Shown here one piece after another: positions 42,722 to 51,734 of a stretch of DNA of 64,000 nt. The notes under the pieces were generated by a model. The model ran no database searches. It was not told the origin of the DNA and saw nothing but the letters and a program-made list of their open reading frames with translations. Position 1 is the first letter of the stretch; the number at the start of each line of letters is the position of its first letter. This DNA comes from Agarivorans gilvus (GTDB taxonomy: Bacteria > Pseudomonadota > Gammaproteobacteria > Enterobacterales > Celerinatantimonadaceae), in assembly GCF_001420915.1 (NCBI RefSeq), contig NZ_CP013021.1:2139001-2203000 (forward strand), written 5' to 3'. A program made the translations under genes and the position numbers.

Positions 42722-44941
42722 ATGTCGCAGCCCTATACTAATCCATCACTCAGTATTGCTGAGCGTGTCGAAAACCTAATGTCATTGATGACCTTAGAAG
42801 AAAAAGTCGGGCAAATGCTGCAGCTTCCAGCCAATATGTCAGACAACGTGGATAAACTAGAGCAATGGAACGTTGGCAGTTACCTGCATTGCACCGGCGA
42901 CATGGTGGAAGAACTGCAACAGCGTGCCGCCAAAACCCGCCTAGGGATCCCAATTATTTTTGGCATTGATGCGATTCACGGTCACTGTTTTGAAAACGAC
43001 AGCACGGTATTTCCCACCCAGCTAGCACTGTCTTGTGCGTGGAGTAAGCAGTTAAGCCAAAGCATGGCCCATGTAACGGCAGTAGAAACCCGTGCTTGTG
43101 GTCTACATTGGACCTTCTCTCCGGTATTGTGTGTTGGTCGTGATAGCCGTTGGGGACGGATTAACGAAACCTTCGGTGAAGACCCTTGGTTGATTGGCGA
43201 GCTGGCCGCCGCCGCTATTCAAGGCTATCAAGGTGAAAACCTTGCCGCCAAAGACAGCATTTTAGCCTGTGCCAAACACTACGTAGCCTATGGCGAAACC
43301 ACTGGCGGCCGTGATGCCTATGAAGCCGAAGTCTCACCACGTAAATTGCTATCAGTATTTCTGCCTCCTTTTGAGAAAGCAGTAAAACAAGCCAAAGTAG
43401 CCACTCTGATGGCTGGCTATCAGGCCATCGATGGCCTACCTTGTAGCGCCAGTAGTTGGATATTACGCGACATTCCTAAAACCCAATGGGGCATGGACGG
43501 CTTCATCGTTACCGACTGGGATAATGTTGGCTCTTTGCATGACAAACAACGGGTTGCCGAAGACTTACGCCACGCCGCCAAACTGGGGCTGGAAGCGGGT
43601 AACGATATGATCATGACCACACCCTCGTTCTATCAACATACCATTGATTTAGTGAATCAAGGTGAAGTGGACGTGGCATTGGTGGATGACGCCGTGGCCA
43701 GAATTTTAAGCTACAAGTTTAAACTAGGCTTATTCGATGACTTCCGTTATACCGACCTTAGTAAAAAACCACAAATACTGGGTAACCCGGTGCACTGGCA
43801 TGCTTCATTAGAAGCCAGCCGCCAATCGCTAACCCTGTTAAAAAATGAGCAAGTACTACCACTAGACGAAGCCAACAAACCTAAAATACTACTGTGTGGC
43901 GCCAACGCCGATGATGTAGTAGCCCAGTTAGGTGACTGGTCTTTTGGTTCGATGCAAGCAGGCGCCTCCGACGATAGCTTCCATCGTAGAGACTGCGTCA
44001 CCCTGCGCCAAGGCTTGCAAGCCGCCGCAGACGCAGGCCGCTGTGAACTAAGCTATGTTCGCGGTGCCGCCCCTGCTGAAGCCGATTTTGAAGAGATCTT
44101 AGCCGCCGTTGATGCCGCCAAGAACAGCGATGTGATCGTGGCCTGTGTGGGCGACATACTCAGCCAACACGGTGAATTCCACGACCGTGCCAATCTCGAC
44201 CTAACGGGCCACCAGCAAGCCATGCTAGAAGCACTAAAAGCCACTGGTAAACCTTTAGTGGTGGTATTTATGGCTTCTAAACCGCTGACTATTCCCTGGG
44301 TGAAACAACATGCCGACGCCATCGTTTGTGCCTTTAACCCCGGAGCCAAAGGCGGTATAGCCTTAACTGAATTGCTATTGGGTGACCTAAACCCAAGCGG
44401 CAAACTCACCATTAGCTTCCCGGTGCACGTAGGGCAATTGCCCGTGTATTACAACAAGTACCAAGGTTGGCACGCCCTTATATCGGGTAGAACAAACCAT
44501 CAAGAGCGTTACATCGACATGCCTGAACAGCCCTTATTTAGCTTTGGTGAAGGGCAGAGTTACAGCGAGTTTGAATACAGTGATCTACAAGTCGCTAATC
44601 CTACCCTGAGCGCCTCACAAGATTTAGCCGCAGGCGAAGCCTTGAAGGTATCGGTACAGATTAAAAATACTAGCCAACGTGCTGGCATTGAAATCGCTCA
44701 ACTGTATATACGTGATTGTGTGGCTTCGGTCACCATACCGGTTATGCAATTACGCGGCTTTGAGCGGGTTGAACTGGCCGCTGGCGAAAGCCGCCAAGTT
44801 GACTTTAGCGTGCCCTACGAAGATCTAGCTCTAATTAACGCGCAACTAGAAAAAGTGGTAGAACCGGGTGCCTTTAAGGTCTTGGTGGGGGCTTCATCAA
44901 AAGCGGAAGATTTACTCAGTGCTGACTTTACGGTTGCCTAA
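42722..44941 (+). CDS. Cytoplasmic glycoside hydrolase family 3 (beta-glucosidase-like)
   Basis: This 739-residue GH3 enzyme has the (alpha/beta)8 barrel (about residues 15-340), the alpha/beta sandwich (375-590) and a C-terminal FnIII-like domain (660-735). The nucleophile is Asp265 in GFIVTDWDNV; the substrate-binding KHYVAYGE and DSRWGRINETFGEDPWL motifs are intact. No signal peptide is present, so it probably acts on imported beta-linked oligosaccharides. Linkage cannot be read; beta-glucosidase or laminaribiase is likely. GAGAGGA precedes the ATG, and a LacI-type operator candidate lies upstream. A decayed copy of its 3' end lies at 49620. Confidence 0.92.
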   Translation: MSQPYTNPSLSIAERVENLMSLMTLEEKVGQMLQLPANMSDNVDKLEQWNVGSYLHCTGDMVEELQQRAAKTRLGIPIIFGIDAIHGHCFENDSTVFPTQLALSCAWSKQLSQSMAHVTAVETRACGLHWTFSPVLCVGRDSRWGRINETFGEDPWLIGELAAAAIQGYQGENLAAKDSILACAKHYVAYGETTGGRDAYEAEVSPRKLLSVFLPPFEKAVKQAKVATLMAGYQAIDGLPCSASSWILRDIPKTQWGMDGFIVTDWDNVGSLHDKQRVAEDLRHAAKLGLEAGNDMIMTTPSFYQHTIDLVNQGEVDVALVDDAVARILSYKFKLGLFDDFRYTDLSKKPQILGNPVHWHASLEASRQSLTLLKNEQVLPLDEANKPKILLCGANADDVVAQLGDWSFGSMQAGASDDSFHRRDCVTLRQGLQAAADAGRCELSYVRGAAPAEADFEEILAAVDAAKNSDVIVACVGDILSQHGEFHDRANLDLTGHQQAMLEALKATGKPLVVVFMASKPLTIPWVKQHADAIVCAFNPGAKGGIALTELLLGDLNPSGKLTISFPVHVGQLPVYYNKYQGWHALISGRTNHQERYIDMPEQPLFSFGEGQSYSEFEYSDLQVANPTLSASQDLAAGEALKVSVQIKNTSQRAGIEIAQLYIRDCVASVTIPVMQLRGFERVELAAGESRQVDFSVPYEDLALINAQLEKVVEPGAFKVLVGASSKAEDLLSADFTVA

Positions 44942-44951
44942 CACTAAAGCC

Positions 44952-44994
44952 CTTAACACCATCAAGCGCCTCTTGGCGGCTTGATGGTGTTAAG
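44952..44994. terminator. Long perfect hairpin between convergent GH3 and histidine kinase genes
   Basis: CTTAACACCATCAAG (44952-44966) pairs perfectly with CTTGATGGTGTTAAG (44980-44994), extended by GCC-TCTT-GGC at the tip. The histidine kinase stop codon (44990-44992) lies inside the stem. Without a T run it is an unusual bidirectional end structure. Confidence 0.65.
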
Positions 44995-47900
44995 CAGGGG
45001 GAGCAGCATCCGCCTTTCGAGACTGATTAATTGCCGCCACCAGGCGTTGCTGCTCTTGCTCTGCCTGTTGGTAATAGCTCCTGATTAAAGCAAAATCACA
45101 CTCGGCTTGCTCTCGAATGTGCTGCTCAATATTCGCCATAAGCGTCGCTAGTTGCTCTGCACCAATCTCACTGCAAAAGCCTTTTATTTTATGGCTCCAT
45201 TCACCGATGGCGGGTGCATCTTGCTGCTCTATAACCAAAGCCAACGACTGCATATAGTCAGCCGATGAATCGAGGTAAATATCTAATACCTTATTAAGCA
45301 GCGCTTCTGCACCACGCATCCGGCTTAAAGCCGCCGCTCTGTTCCAGCCTAGATATTCGCTCTCATCAGCCGCAGCGGAACTAGTGTGACTTCTGGCATC
45401 GCGCACATCAGCCGTCCACTGCTCAACTTTCTCTAAAAGAATTTTCGGGTCAATCGGTTTGGTAAGGTAATCACTCATACCATAGGAAAGGCATTTTTCT
45501 TTTTCCCCAGCGAAAGCATTTGCGGTCATGGCGATGATGGGTATGCTGACACTGCCATAATCTTTGCCGTTATATCGCAGCTCGCTAGCGCATTCATAAC
45601 CGTTCATCACCGGCATCTGGCAATCCAGCAAAATACAATCAAATGGTTTTGCCTCTAAATAGGCCTGCTTGACTAAGGTTAAACATTCTCGGCCATCACC
45701 CGCGCAACTAATTTGGGCATGGCGGGGTTCTAAATAACCGCGAGCCACTTCCAGGTTTATCTGATTATCGTCAACCAATAAAATACGCAAACCAGAAAGG
45801 TCAACATGGTGTAACTGCTCTTGATGGCTGGCCTCTAAGCTCATTAGGCTATCTTGTATTCGCCCCTGCAGTGCATCTAACAAGTCCTTACTAATTAAAG
45901 GCTTGGCCAGTTTAATCAGCGCAGGATCCCCCTCTACGAGGTGCGGCCCTACGGTGTTGTGATAGCTTAAACTAATGATAATAGTCGGCAAAGAGGCGCT
46001 AGCGGCTAGGTAGCCCTCCAGCAAAGCCTGCTCATCAAAGGCATCATTGTCGAGAATAAGTGCATCTAAATCATCAGCTAACATCTCTAACTCGTTATCG
46101 AGCAATTGGCAGTTCGCTCCCCACGCGCCAAGGGTTTTGCTTAATACTGAGGCTAAGCTTTGGTCTGGGGTAACAACGCCAACCCGCAAGCTCTGCAAGC
46201 TTGTCGATAAATCATTTGGCTGGCATAACGACGCGTCCATGTCGATATAAAAATAGAATCGACTGCCCTCGCCCAAACTGGATTCAAAGTCGATTTTGCC
46301 GTTCATTAATTCACACAGCTCACGACAAATAGATAAACCCAAGCCGGTGCCACCAAATTTAACCGCGGTATCAGCGCCTTCCTGAGAAAAGCGCTGGAAT
46401 AAGCGATGGTGATTAGCTTCGGCAATGCCAATACCGCTATCAATCACCTCAATACTTAAACGCACTGTGGTAGGGTCTAGCTCTTGGGTGACAGCGATAA
46501 TCTTAATCTCTCCCTGCTGGGTAAATTTAATCGCATTACTCATCAAATTATTAAGAATTTGTTTGATTCGGTTAGGATCGGAATAAAGTGTACTGTAGCC
46601 AAGCTCACTGGTATCTAAGACCACATTCACGCCTTTTTCGTAAGCCTTAAGCGCACAAGTTTGAATTAATGACTCAATCAGCAGACGCGGTGAGAAACGC
46701 TGCAGGTTGATTTCTAATTTACCCGACTCAATTTTTGATAAATCCAAAATATCGTTAATCAACACCGCTAGCGTATCGACGCTACTTTCAGCCATGCTCA
46801 GGTATTTTTGCTGTTTCGGACTTAGCGTATCTTGTCTCATCAAGCCTAAAGAGCCCATCATTCCATTTAAGGGCGTGCGCATTTCATGGCTAATGGTGGC
46901 AATAAAGTTGCTTTTGGCGTCACTGGCTTCCATGGCCTGCTGATGAGCAATTTTGAGTTGATGGCTATACTCTTGTAGCGTTTGAGTACGCTCTTCCACC
47001 TTCTCTTCTAGCTCGGCGTTATATTGCTCTAAAGCCTCTTTAGTTTGCACACTCTCGGTTACATCACGCAGATTAATCACTAAAGAATCTATCCCGCTAC
47101 CGGCGTTATACCGGATTGGCGCAATGCTGAGTTCAACATAACTGGTCGCTTGGTTTGGTCGAGTAATGGAATCCGCACATACATAGCTGGACTGGCTAGC
47201 AGTCGTTTTTTCAATTAACTCCGACAGCGAATGCTGATCAAGCGCGACCAGCTGTTCAATCGGCTTATTTAAGGCAAGATACTTAGGCGTACTAAACAAA
47301 GAAACTGCGGCGTTATTCCAAGTTTTAACCATGCCTTGAGGAGTAATACAAATTACCACATCAGAAGCACCTGCAACAATCGCTTCAAAGGTGGAGTTGG
47401 CTTTATTTAGCTTCTTACTGGTAGAGTAAGAGCGAAAAAACATAGCCAACACCAGCAATACGAACCCCATGGCTCCGCCAAAAAAGTACAAGACCTCGTT
47501 GCGCCTCTCTTCGGCCAACTGATTAACCTTGGCATAGTTCATCACTGCATAAACATATAAGCGCCGCTCAGTATCCGCCCCCTGAAAAATAGTTTTTTCA
47601 TCGGCTATCCACTGCTGGTCGCCTTGTTTATCTGAGAGCAACAAGCCCTTAAACTTATTACGCTCTATTTGATAGAGGTTTTGCAGTGTCACATTGGGAT
47701 CTAACTGCTGAGTAAAGCGCTTAGCCGCATGAGGCGCGCTAATAAAATAGCCCTCGTTATCCACCAACCATAGTTCATCAGCCAAACCTTTAGCTTCGAG
47801 GAAGGGAGCAAGTAAACTACTGGCGTCAACGTTCATGATCAAAAAGCCAAAGCGCGTCCCATCGTCATAAAAAATCGCCAACGCAATGCGGTAAGTGGGC

Positions 47901-48454
47901 TGGAATGGATAAACTATTTTGCCGTACTCTTTATTTAAGTTTATTGGAGAAACATAAACCTCTCCGGCCTTAAGTGAGGAGGCTAAGGTGTAGTAAGGCT
48001 CTGATTGCTTATTTTGCAAACGCGTTGGCGGCATCACCCGCACTCGGCCTGCTTCACGGTCCACCCGCAGAAATTCTTGCCCCGCTTGCTCCACAGAAAT
48101 AAGCCGAAGTTGTCTGATATCAGAATTGTTTTCAATCAAGGACTGAAAAATGGTTTCTAAACGCTCGCGCCACTGCTCAAGGGTGGTGCCGTCATAAGGG
48201 TCCACTTGCTGATGTTGTAGGGCGCGGGTAATTCCGGCAATCGGAGGGGTAGTATGTAAAAACCTAATGATGTCGATATTGGTTTCTATATTTTGGCGCA
48301 TCCTAGCGGCCTGCTGCTCAACCTCGGCACGCAAGGTGGCTACGGTTTCAACAAAAATCTCTTTTCTTAGGCTCTGGGTATACTGGTAAGTGAGCATGCC
48401 ACAGAGCAATACCAAGCCAAGCGAAATCACCCATCCCAAAAACCGCAGCTGCAT
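44990..48454 (-). CDS. Hybrid sensor histidine kinase with PAS, two receiver-like domains and Hpt
   Basis: This 1154-residue membrane kinase reads: TM (7-28), double-Cache-like periplasmic sensor (40-310), TM (about 322-345), PAS (355-465), coiled coil, HisKA with phosphorylated His523 (ATISHEMRTPLNG), HATPase (N box LNNLMSNAIKF, G boxes GTGLGLSI), a receiver-like domain lacking the usual acidic pocket (745-860), a true receiver with Asp944 (ILLDCQMPVMNGYE) and an Hpt with His1088 (WSHKIKG). It is a full phosphorelay in one chain. It lies 21 bp after the REC-GGDEF gene, in the same direction, and probably feeds it or is co-expressed with it. The ligand is unknown. Confidence 0.92.
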   Translation of the reverse strand: MQLRFLGWVISLGLVLLCGMLTYQYTQSLRKEIFVETVATLRAEVEQQAARMRQNIETNIDIIRFLHTTPPIAGITRALQHQQVDPYDGTTLEQWRERLETIFQSLIENNSDIRQLRLISVEQAGQEFLRVDREAGRVRVMPPTRLQNKQSEPYYTLASSLKAGEVYVSPINLNKEYGKIVYPFQPTYRIALAIFYDDGTRFGFLIMNVDASSLLAPFLEAKGLADELWLVDNEGYFISAPHAAKRFTQQLDPNVTLQNLYQIERNKFKGLLLSDKQGDQQWIADEKTIFQGADTERRLYVYAVMNYAKVNQLAEERRNEVLYFFGGAMGFVLLVLAMFFRSYSTSKKLNKANSTFEAIVAGASDVVICITPQGMVKTWNNAAVSLFSTPKYLALNKPIEQLVALDQHSLSELIEKTTASQSSYVCADSITRPNQATSYVELSIAPIRYNAGSGIDSLVINLRDVTESVQTKEALEQYNAELEEKVEERTQTLQEYSHQLKIAHQQAMEASDAKSNFIATISHEMRTPLNGMMGSLGLMRQDTLSPKQQKYLSMAESSVDTLAVLINDILDLSKIESGKLEINLQRFSPRLLIESLIQTCALKAYEKGVNVVLDTSELGYSTLYSDPNRIKQILNNLMSNAIKFTQQGEIKIIAVTQELDPTTVRLSIEVIDSGIGIAEANHHRLFQRFSQEGADTAVKFGGTGLGLSICRELCELMNGKIDFESSLGEGSRFYFYIDMDASLCQPNDLSTSLQSLRVGVVTPDQSLASVLSKTLGAWGANCQLLDNELEMLADDLDALILDNDAFDEQALLEGYLAASASLPTIIISLSYHNTVGPHLVEGDPALIKLAKPLISKDLLDALQGRIQDSLMSLEASHQEQLHHVDLSGLRILLVDDNQINLEVARGYLEPRHAQISCAGDGRECLTLVKQAYLEAKPFDCILLDCQMPVMNGYECASELRYNGKDYGSVSIPIIAMTANAFAGEKEKCLSYGMSDYLTKPIDPKILLEKVEQWTADVRDARSHTSSAAADESEYLGWNRAAALSRMRGAEALLNKVLDIYLDSSADYMQSLALVIEQQDAPAIGEWSHKIKGFCSEIGAEQLATLMANIEQHIREQAECDFALIRSYYQQAEQEQQRLVAAINQSRKADAAPPA

Positions 48455-48475
48455 AGCGTACCCTTACTTTGGCCA

Positions 48476-49402
48476 TTAAATTTGTTTAATTACGCCGATA
48501 TTTCGCCCCATGGCTTTAGCTTCATATAACGCTTCATCGGCTAAGCTCAGCGAGCTACGTAACTCAGTAGTAATAGCGCCCTTGGGATAAACAATGCCTC
48601 CAATACTGCAAGTCACCCGCTGATGTGGTGAGTAGGCATGAGCAATGGCCAAACGACTTAGCTGATTGTTAATTTTATCGATAACCACCTGGCAGCCTTG
48701 CTCATCGGTGTCGGCCAACAGCAATACAAACTCTTCACCGCCATAACGATAAACCTTATCAGAAGCTCGCTGTAAGGCTTGCTGTAGAACCTGCGCCACT
48801 GCTATCAACACGTCATCACCGGCTAAGTGCCCATAAGCATCGTTGTATTTTTTGAAATAATCTAAATCAAGCATCAGCACCGCCATAGACGAATGCTTAC
48901 GCCGGCAATAACCGGCTATCCAAGTGTAGTCCTTGTCTAATGCGGGGCGATTGGCGATGCCGGTGAGCCCATCGCGCATCGACATCGAAATCAGAAACTC
49001 CGTCTTTAGCTTCAAGGAAATATGGGTTTTTACTCGATGCTCTAGAGTGACAAAGTTAATCGGTTTATTAATGAAATCAACACAGCCGGCATTCCAACAC
49101 TGTATTTGGGTTTCGTCATCATTGCGTGAAGTGATAAAAATAATCGGAATATGCCGCAAGATGGGAGAATCTTTAAGTTTGGCGCACACCTCCCAACCAT
49201 CCATATCTGGCATCATTATATCCAACAGGATCAAATCGGGCGGGTTTTGCTCGGCTAAGCGCAGCGCTTCGGCTCCACTCGCCGCACTGTAAACGGTAAA
49301 ATCGGCACTCAAACATCCGCTCATGAGTTCACGATTGAGCAATTCATCGTCAACCAACAAAATACTGGCCTGCTGGCTGCGATCTTCTATGTCGTATTGC
49401 AC
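48476..49402 (-). CDS. Response regulator diguanylate cyclase (REC-GGDEF)
   Basis: This 308-residue protein has a receiver domain (residues about 12-130) with DD at the N terminus (LLVDDELLNREL) and phosphoacceptor Asp in LILLDIMMPDMDGWEV, then a GGDEF domain with MLDLDYFKKYNDAYGHLAGD and RYGGEEFVLLL. An RxxD I-site (RASD) precedes GGEEF by five residues. It should make c-di-GMP on phosphorylation. It is upstream of, and probably cotranscribed with, the hybrid kinase, whose Hpt is a likely phosphodonor. Confidence 0.92.
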   Translation of the reverse strand: MQYDIEDRSQQASILLVDDELLNRELMSGCLSADFTVYSAASGAEALRLAEQNPPDLILLDIMMPDMDGWEVCAKLKDSPILRHIPIIFITSRNDDETQIQCWNAGCVDFINKPINFVTLEHRVKTHISLKLKTEFLISMSMRDGLTGIANRPALDKDYTWIAGYCRRKHSSMAVLMLDLDYFKKYNDAYGHLAGDDVLIAVAQVLQQALQRASDKVYRYGGEEFVLLLADTDEQGCQVVIDKINNQLSRLAIAHAYSPHQRVTCSIGGIVYPKGAITTELRSSLSLADEALYEAKAMGRNIGVIKQI

Positions 49403-49616
49403 GGCCTTAACCTGTCGTTTTCACATCCTTGCTTAAGCTAACTTTAGCATACATTTACCCTAGCCTGACTTTGTTAGCGCCGCCCAAACCGCTTGATTTA
49501 AATACAACAGTATGATTTTCAAATTATTTATATTTTGTGCTCTACCACTAAGCAAAGCGGTTAAAGCTTTTGGAATTATGCGTAAAAACTAGTTGCTCAC
49601 CACTATTCTCAAGCCA

Positions 49617-49796
49617 TAAAGCAGCTAGGTTGAATTTAGCGTCACCTACCAAGATCTGACGCGGATCAATGCGCTGCTAGAAAAAGTGGGCGAACTCGGC
49701 GCCTTCAAGGTTTTGGTGGGCACTTCATCTAAAACGGAAGATTTTCTCAGCGCAAATTTCTACGTGAAAGAAAATAACTTCCTTTGCCATAACTAA
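49617..49796 (+). pseudogene. Relic of the 3' end of a second GH3 glycosidase gene
   Basis: The plus-strand frame 49629-49796 reads VEFSVTYQDLTRINALLEKV then GELGAFKVLVGTSSKTEDFL and SANF, aligning without gaps to the last 50 residues of the intact GH3 protein (VDFSVPYEDLALINAQLEKV). Just upstream, DNA similarity continues but the equivalent Gln codon is TAG (49626-49628), and earlier sequence is lost. Divergence is far too large for a recent duplication. A terminator follows directly, as after a real gene. It is probably the remnant of a paralogous GH3 gene deleted from this locus. Confidence 0.8.
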
Positions 49797-49799
49797 ACA

Positions 49800-49834
49800 G
49801 GCCTCTCAAGCTAGCTTGAGAGGCCGTTTTTTTT
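49800..49834 (+). terminator. Strong terminator after the GH3 relic
   Basis: GGCCTCTCAAG (49800-49810), loop CTAG, CTTGAGAGGCC (49815-49825), then G and eight T. It faces the plus strand and sits four bases after the relic's stop, so it survives from the lost gene; it may now also end the minus-strand YiaA/B transcript. Confidence 0.9.
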
Positions 49835-49844
49835 AGCCTTATCG

Positions 49845-50369
49845 CTATTCTGATTCAGTGTTGCTGAATTGAGCACTCTCTTCATCGTCAAAATAGCTCA
49901 TGTCTCGGGTATTCTTTTGTACTGCAATCGCGGCAAATAAGCTGAGCGCATAGGCCATGGCATAGAAGCCTTTTTCACTTAAGGCCAGGCTGGCATTAAA
50001 CAAGCCCACTGCCAATAACACCAGCGCAGCGACAAATGCAAACCAACTCACTGCATAATAAATGGCAGTCACTTTTAGCCCTTCTAATTTATCACGTACC
50101 GACTTCTGTAAAGAAATGGCAGAAAACAAACCAAACAGCAACAAAGTAAAATAATAGCCCTTTTCATTAAGCTGCATCGCAGCATTCCATAAGCCAATCA
50201 GATAGGCTCCAGCGCCCAATAACAGAGCAGTCCATGAAGCGCCAACAAAGGCTGGGGTAGGTTGAACAAATGTCTGTTTTTTCATATCCTTATGCTTCCT
50301 TAGATTGACACTTTCTGTATCGCTATTCGGTTGATTGAGAGTCTCTAATTGATCGTTTAACTGGCTCAT
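49845..50369 (-). CDS. YiaA/YiaB family inner-membrane protein
   Basis: This 174-residue protein has an acidic/polar N-terminal 45 residues and then two related two-helix units: AYLIGLWNAAMQLNEKGYYF and ALVLLAVGLFNASLALSEKGFYA. The repeated GLWNA...EKGYYF pattern defines the YiaA/B family, inner-membrane proteins of unknown function. ATG 50369 has AAGGAG at proper spacing; an upstream start adds five residues. It is the last gene of a three-gene operon with DUF2145. Confidence 0.85.
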   Translation of the reverse strand: MSQLNDQLETLNQPNSDTESVNLRKHKDMKKQTFVQPTPAFVGASWTALLLGAGAYLIGLWNAAMQLNEKGYYFTLLLFGLFSAISLQKSVRDKLEGLKVTAIYYAVSWFAFVAALVLLAVGLFNASLALSEKGFYAMAYALSLFAAIAVQKNTRDMSYFDDEESAQFSNTESE

Positions 50370-50402
50370 AAGCAGCTCCTTCATTGGTTAATCCTTAAGT
50401 CT

Positions 50403-51209
50403 TTACAGCAGTGCTTGCGATACATCGTTCGGCAACAATATGGCAGAGTGTTCGAGTAGCTGCTGTTGTTCTAAGTAACGAGCAATGGTAGTGAAGGTAG
50501 CGGTTTTCGGCTTACCTTGATGATCTGCGAGAGTTACATCATCAAACAGTAGTCCCCCCATGAACAATTTAAAGCGATTAACCTTGATGGGCTGGGCTTT
50601 GAAGTGGGCCCGAGCCAAGCGTTTTAACTGCTTAGTATCACTGGTGGCAAAGATACTGGCATTAAGCATGTCCAAGGTATACTCGGTACAATTCTGAAAC
50701 TGACTATTAAAAGGATTAGCCAACACCGAGTAATTAGGGTTATGTAACAAGTGATTGTCGCCACTATTAATCAGCTTTAACAAACCGGCTTGAAGCTGTT
50801 TATTGGGAATAATGATGCCCGCCTTTAAGCTGTCGACGCCCCAGAAGAAGTCCACTGGGTAGTCAGTCACCAAGCTGCTATGGCCTAAATCTCCCAGCTT
50901 TTGATACAAATTGTAAATCGCATAGCCTTTGGCGTTTGTCCCATCATCTAAAGTGATATTGGAATACACCGCCAAGGCTGTATGAGTAAACTGCACCCCC
51001 TCGGGTAAGTCAGCTTGAGGGCGCCCCACTCGGCCAATAATAAATACGTTGGCGCGGTATTTGGCGGCATAGCGCTCCACTTCCTTAGAAAACTTAGCGA
51101 TGGCCTCTGGCTCTAATTTTACATCTTCGGCTGGCGCACTGCCGGCAAAGCAAAGTGCACTCGATAAACTGAATAAAGCCAAAACAACTAATTGTTTAAT
51201 TCTCATCAT
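50403..51209 (-). CDS. DUF2145 periplasmic protein
   Basis: This 268-residue protein has a signal peptide (cleavage near residue 22, LCFAGSA). The mature part matches DUF2145: FIIGRVGRPQADLPEGVQFT, THTALAVYS, GYAIYNLYQKLGD, DYPVDFFWGVDSLKAGIIIP and the Cys/Asn motif NPFNSQFQNCTEYTLDML. The arrangement of a His (THTALAV), the Cys of QNCTEY and nearby acidic residues recalls NlpC/P60-like cysteine peptidase folds, but that is inference. It is in the middle of an operon with a small secreted protein and YiaA/B. Confidence 0.78.
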   Translation of the reverse strand: MMRIKQLVVLALFSLSSALCFAGSAPAEDVKLEPEAIAKFSKEVERYAAKYRANVFIIGRVGRPQADLPEGVQFTHTALAVYSNITLDDGTNAKGYAIYNLYQKLGDLGHSSLVTDYPVDFFWGVDSLKAGIIIPNKQLQAGLLKLINSGDNHLLHNPNYSVLANPFNSQFQNCTEYTLDMLNASIFATSDTKQLKRLARAHFKAQPIKVNRFKLFMGGLLFDDVTLADHQGKPKTATFTTIARYLEQQQLLEHSAILLPNDVSQALL

Positions 51210-51239
51210 GAGTCGTTCCTTCTAGTGCTAAGTGGCGGC

Positions 51240-51620
51240 TTATTGAATGACGATCACGTCATCAATTTCAAAAGGAATGGGAGCATCAACGGCCTTGGCT
51301 ATACCTTCTGCACTGCTTGCTGCAACACTGCCAGTAACGCCAACAGAAGCGGCGGGAATGACCACCGATGCTCCAACAGGACCACTCTCAGCGCCACTTT
51401 GGGCAGCTGTACTTCCTGCTGCAGCGCTAAAACCACCAACCAACATAACGGGGGTAGTCGCAGTACTTACCGCCACTTGGCCACTGCCTTTAAATCCATT
51501 GGAGGAAGCTAAAGCGGAATGTTTAGCCGATTGATTAAAATGTTGACCAGACTCAGTCGCAGCTACATGCAAACTAGTAATAGCAAGACTAGCGATAAGT
51601 AATGATTTCCATGTTTTCAT
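51240..51620 (-). CDS. Small Ala/Ser/Gly-rich secreted protein of the DUF2145 operon
   Basis: I chose ATG 51620 (MKTWKSLLIASLAITSLHVA), which gives a signal peptide and follows GGGAAAG; a longer frame runs into the promoter region. The mature 105 residues are low complexity: HFNQSAKHSALASSNGFKGS, then GQVAVSTATTPVMLVGG, an Ala/Ser/Gly stretch, and an acidic end (PFEIDDVIVIQ). The central hydrophobic Ala/Val segment could insert in a membrane. No catalytic motif is seen. It starts the operon that continues with DUF2145 (30 bp gap) and YiaA/B (33 bp gap). Confidence 0.65.
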   Translation of the reverse strand: MKTWKSLLIASLAITSLHVAATESGQHFNQSAKHSALASSNGFKGSGQVAVSTATTPVMLVGGFSAAAGSTAAQSGAESGPVGASVVIPAASVGVTGSVAASSAEGIAKAVDAPIPFEIDDVIVIQ

Positions 51621-51716
51621 AATATCTTTCCCGGTGATTAAGTTCGTATTAACCATAAGATCCCGGAAATTAAGTGTAAACGCCGCTGTATTATGTTTAT
51701 TATAAATACCCAACAA

Positions 51717-51733
51717 GTATAGTATTTGTATAC
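51717..51733. promoter_or_regulatory. Dyad directly before the HTH regulator gene
   Basis: GTATA-N7-TATAC ends one base before the ATG of the HTH gene. No ribosome binding site is present there. With TATAAA at 51701-51706 as a possible -10, the dyad would lie in the short leader and could be an autoregulatory operator. Confidence 0.35.
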
Positions 51734-51734
51734 C

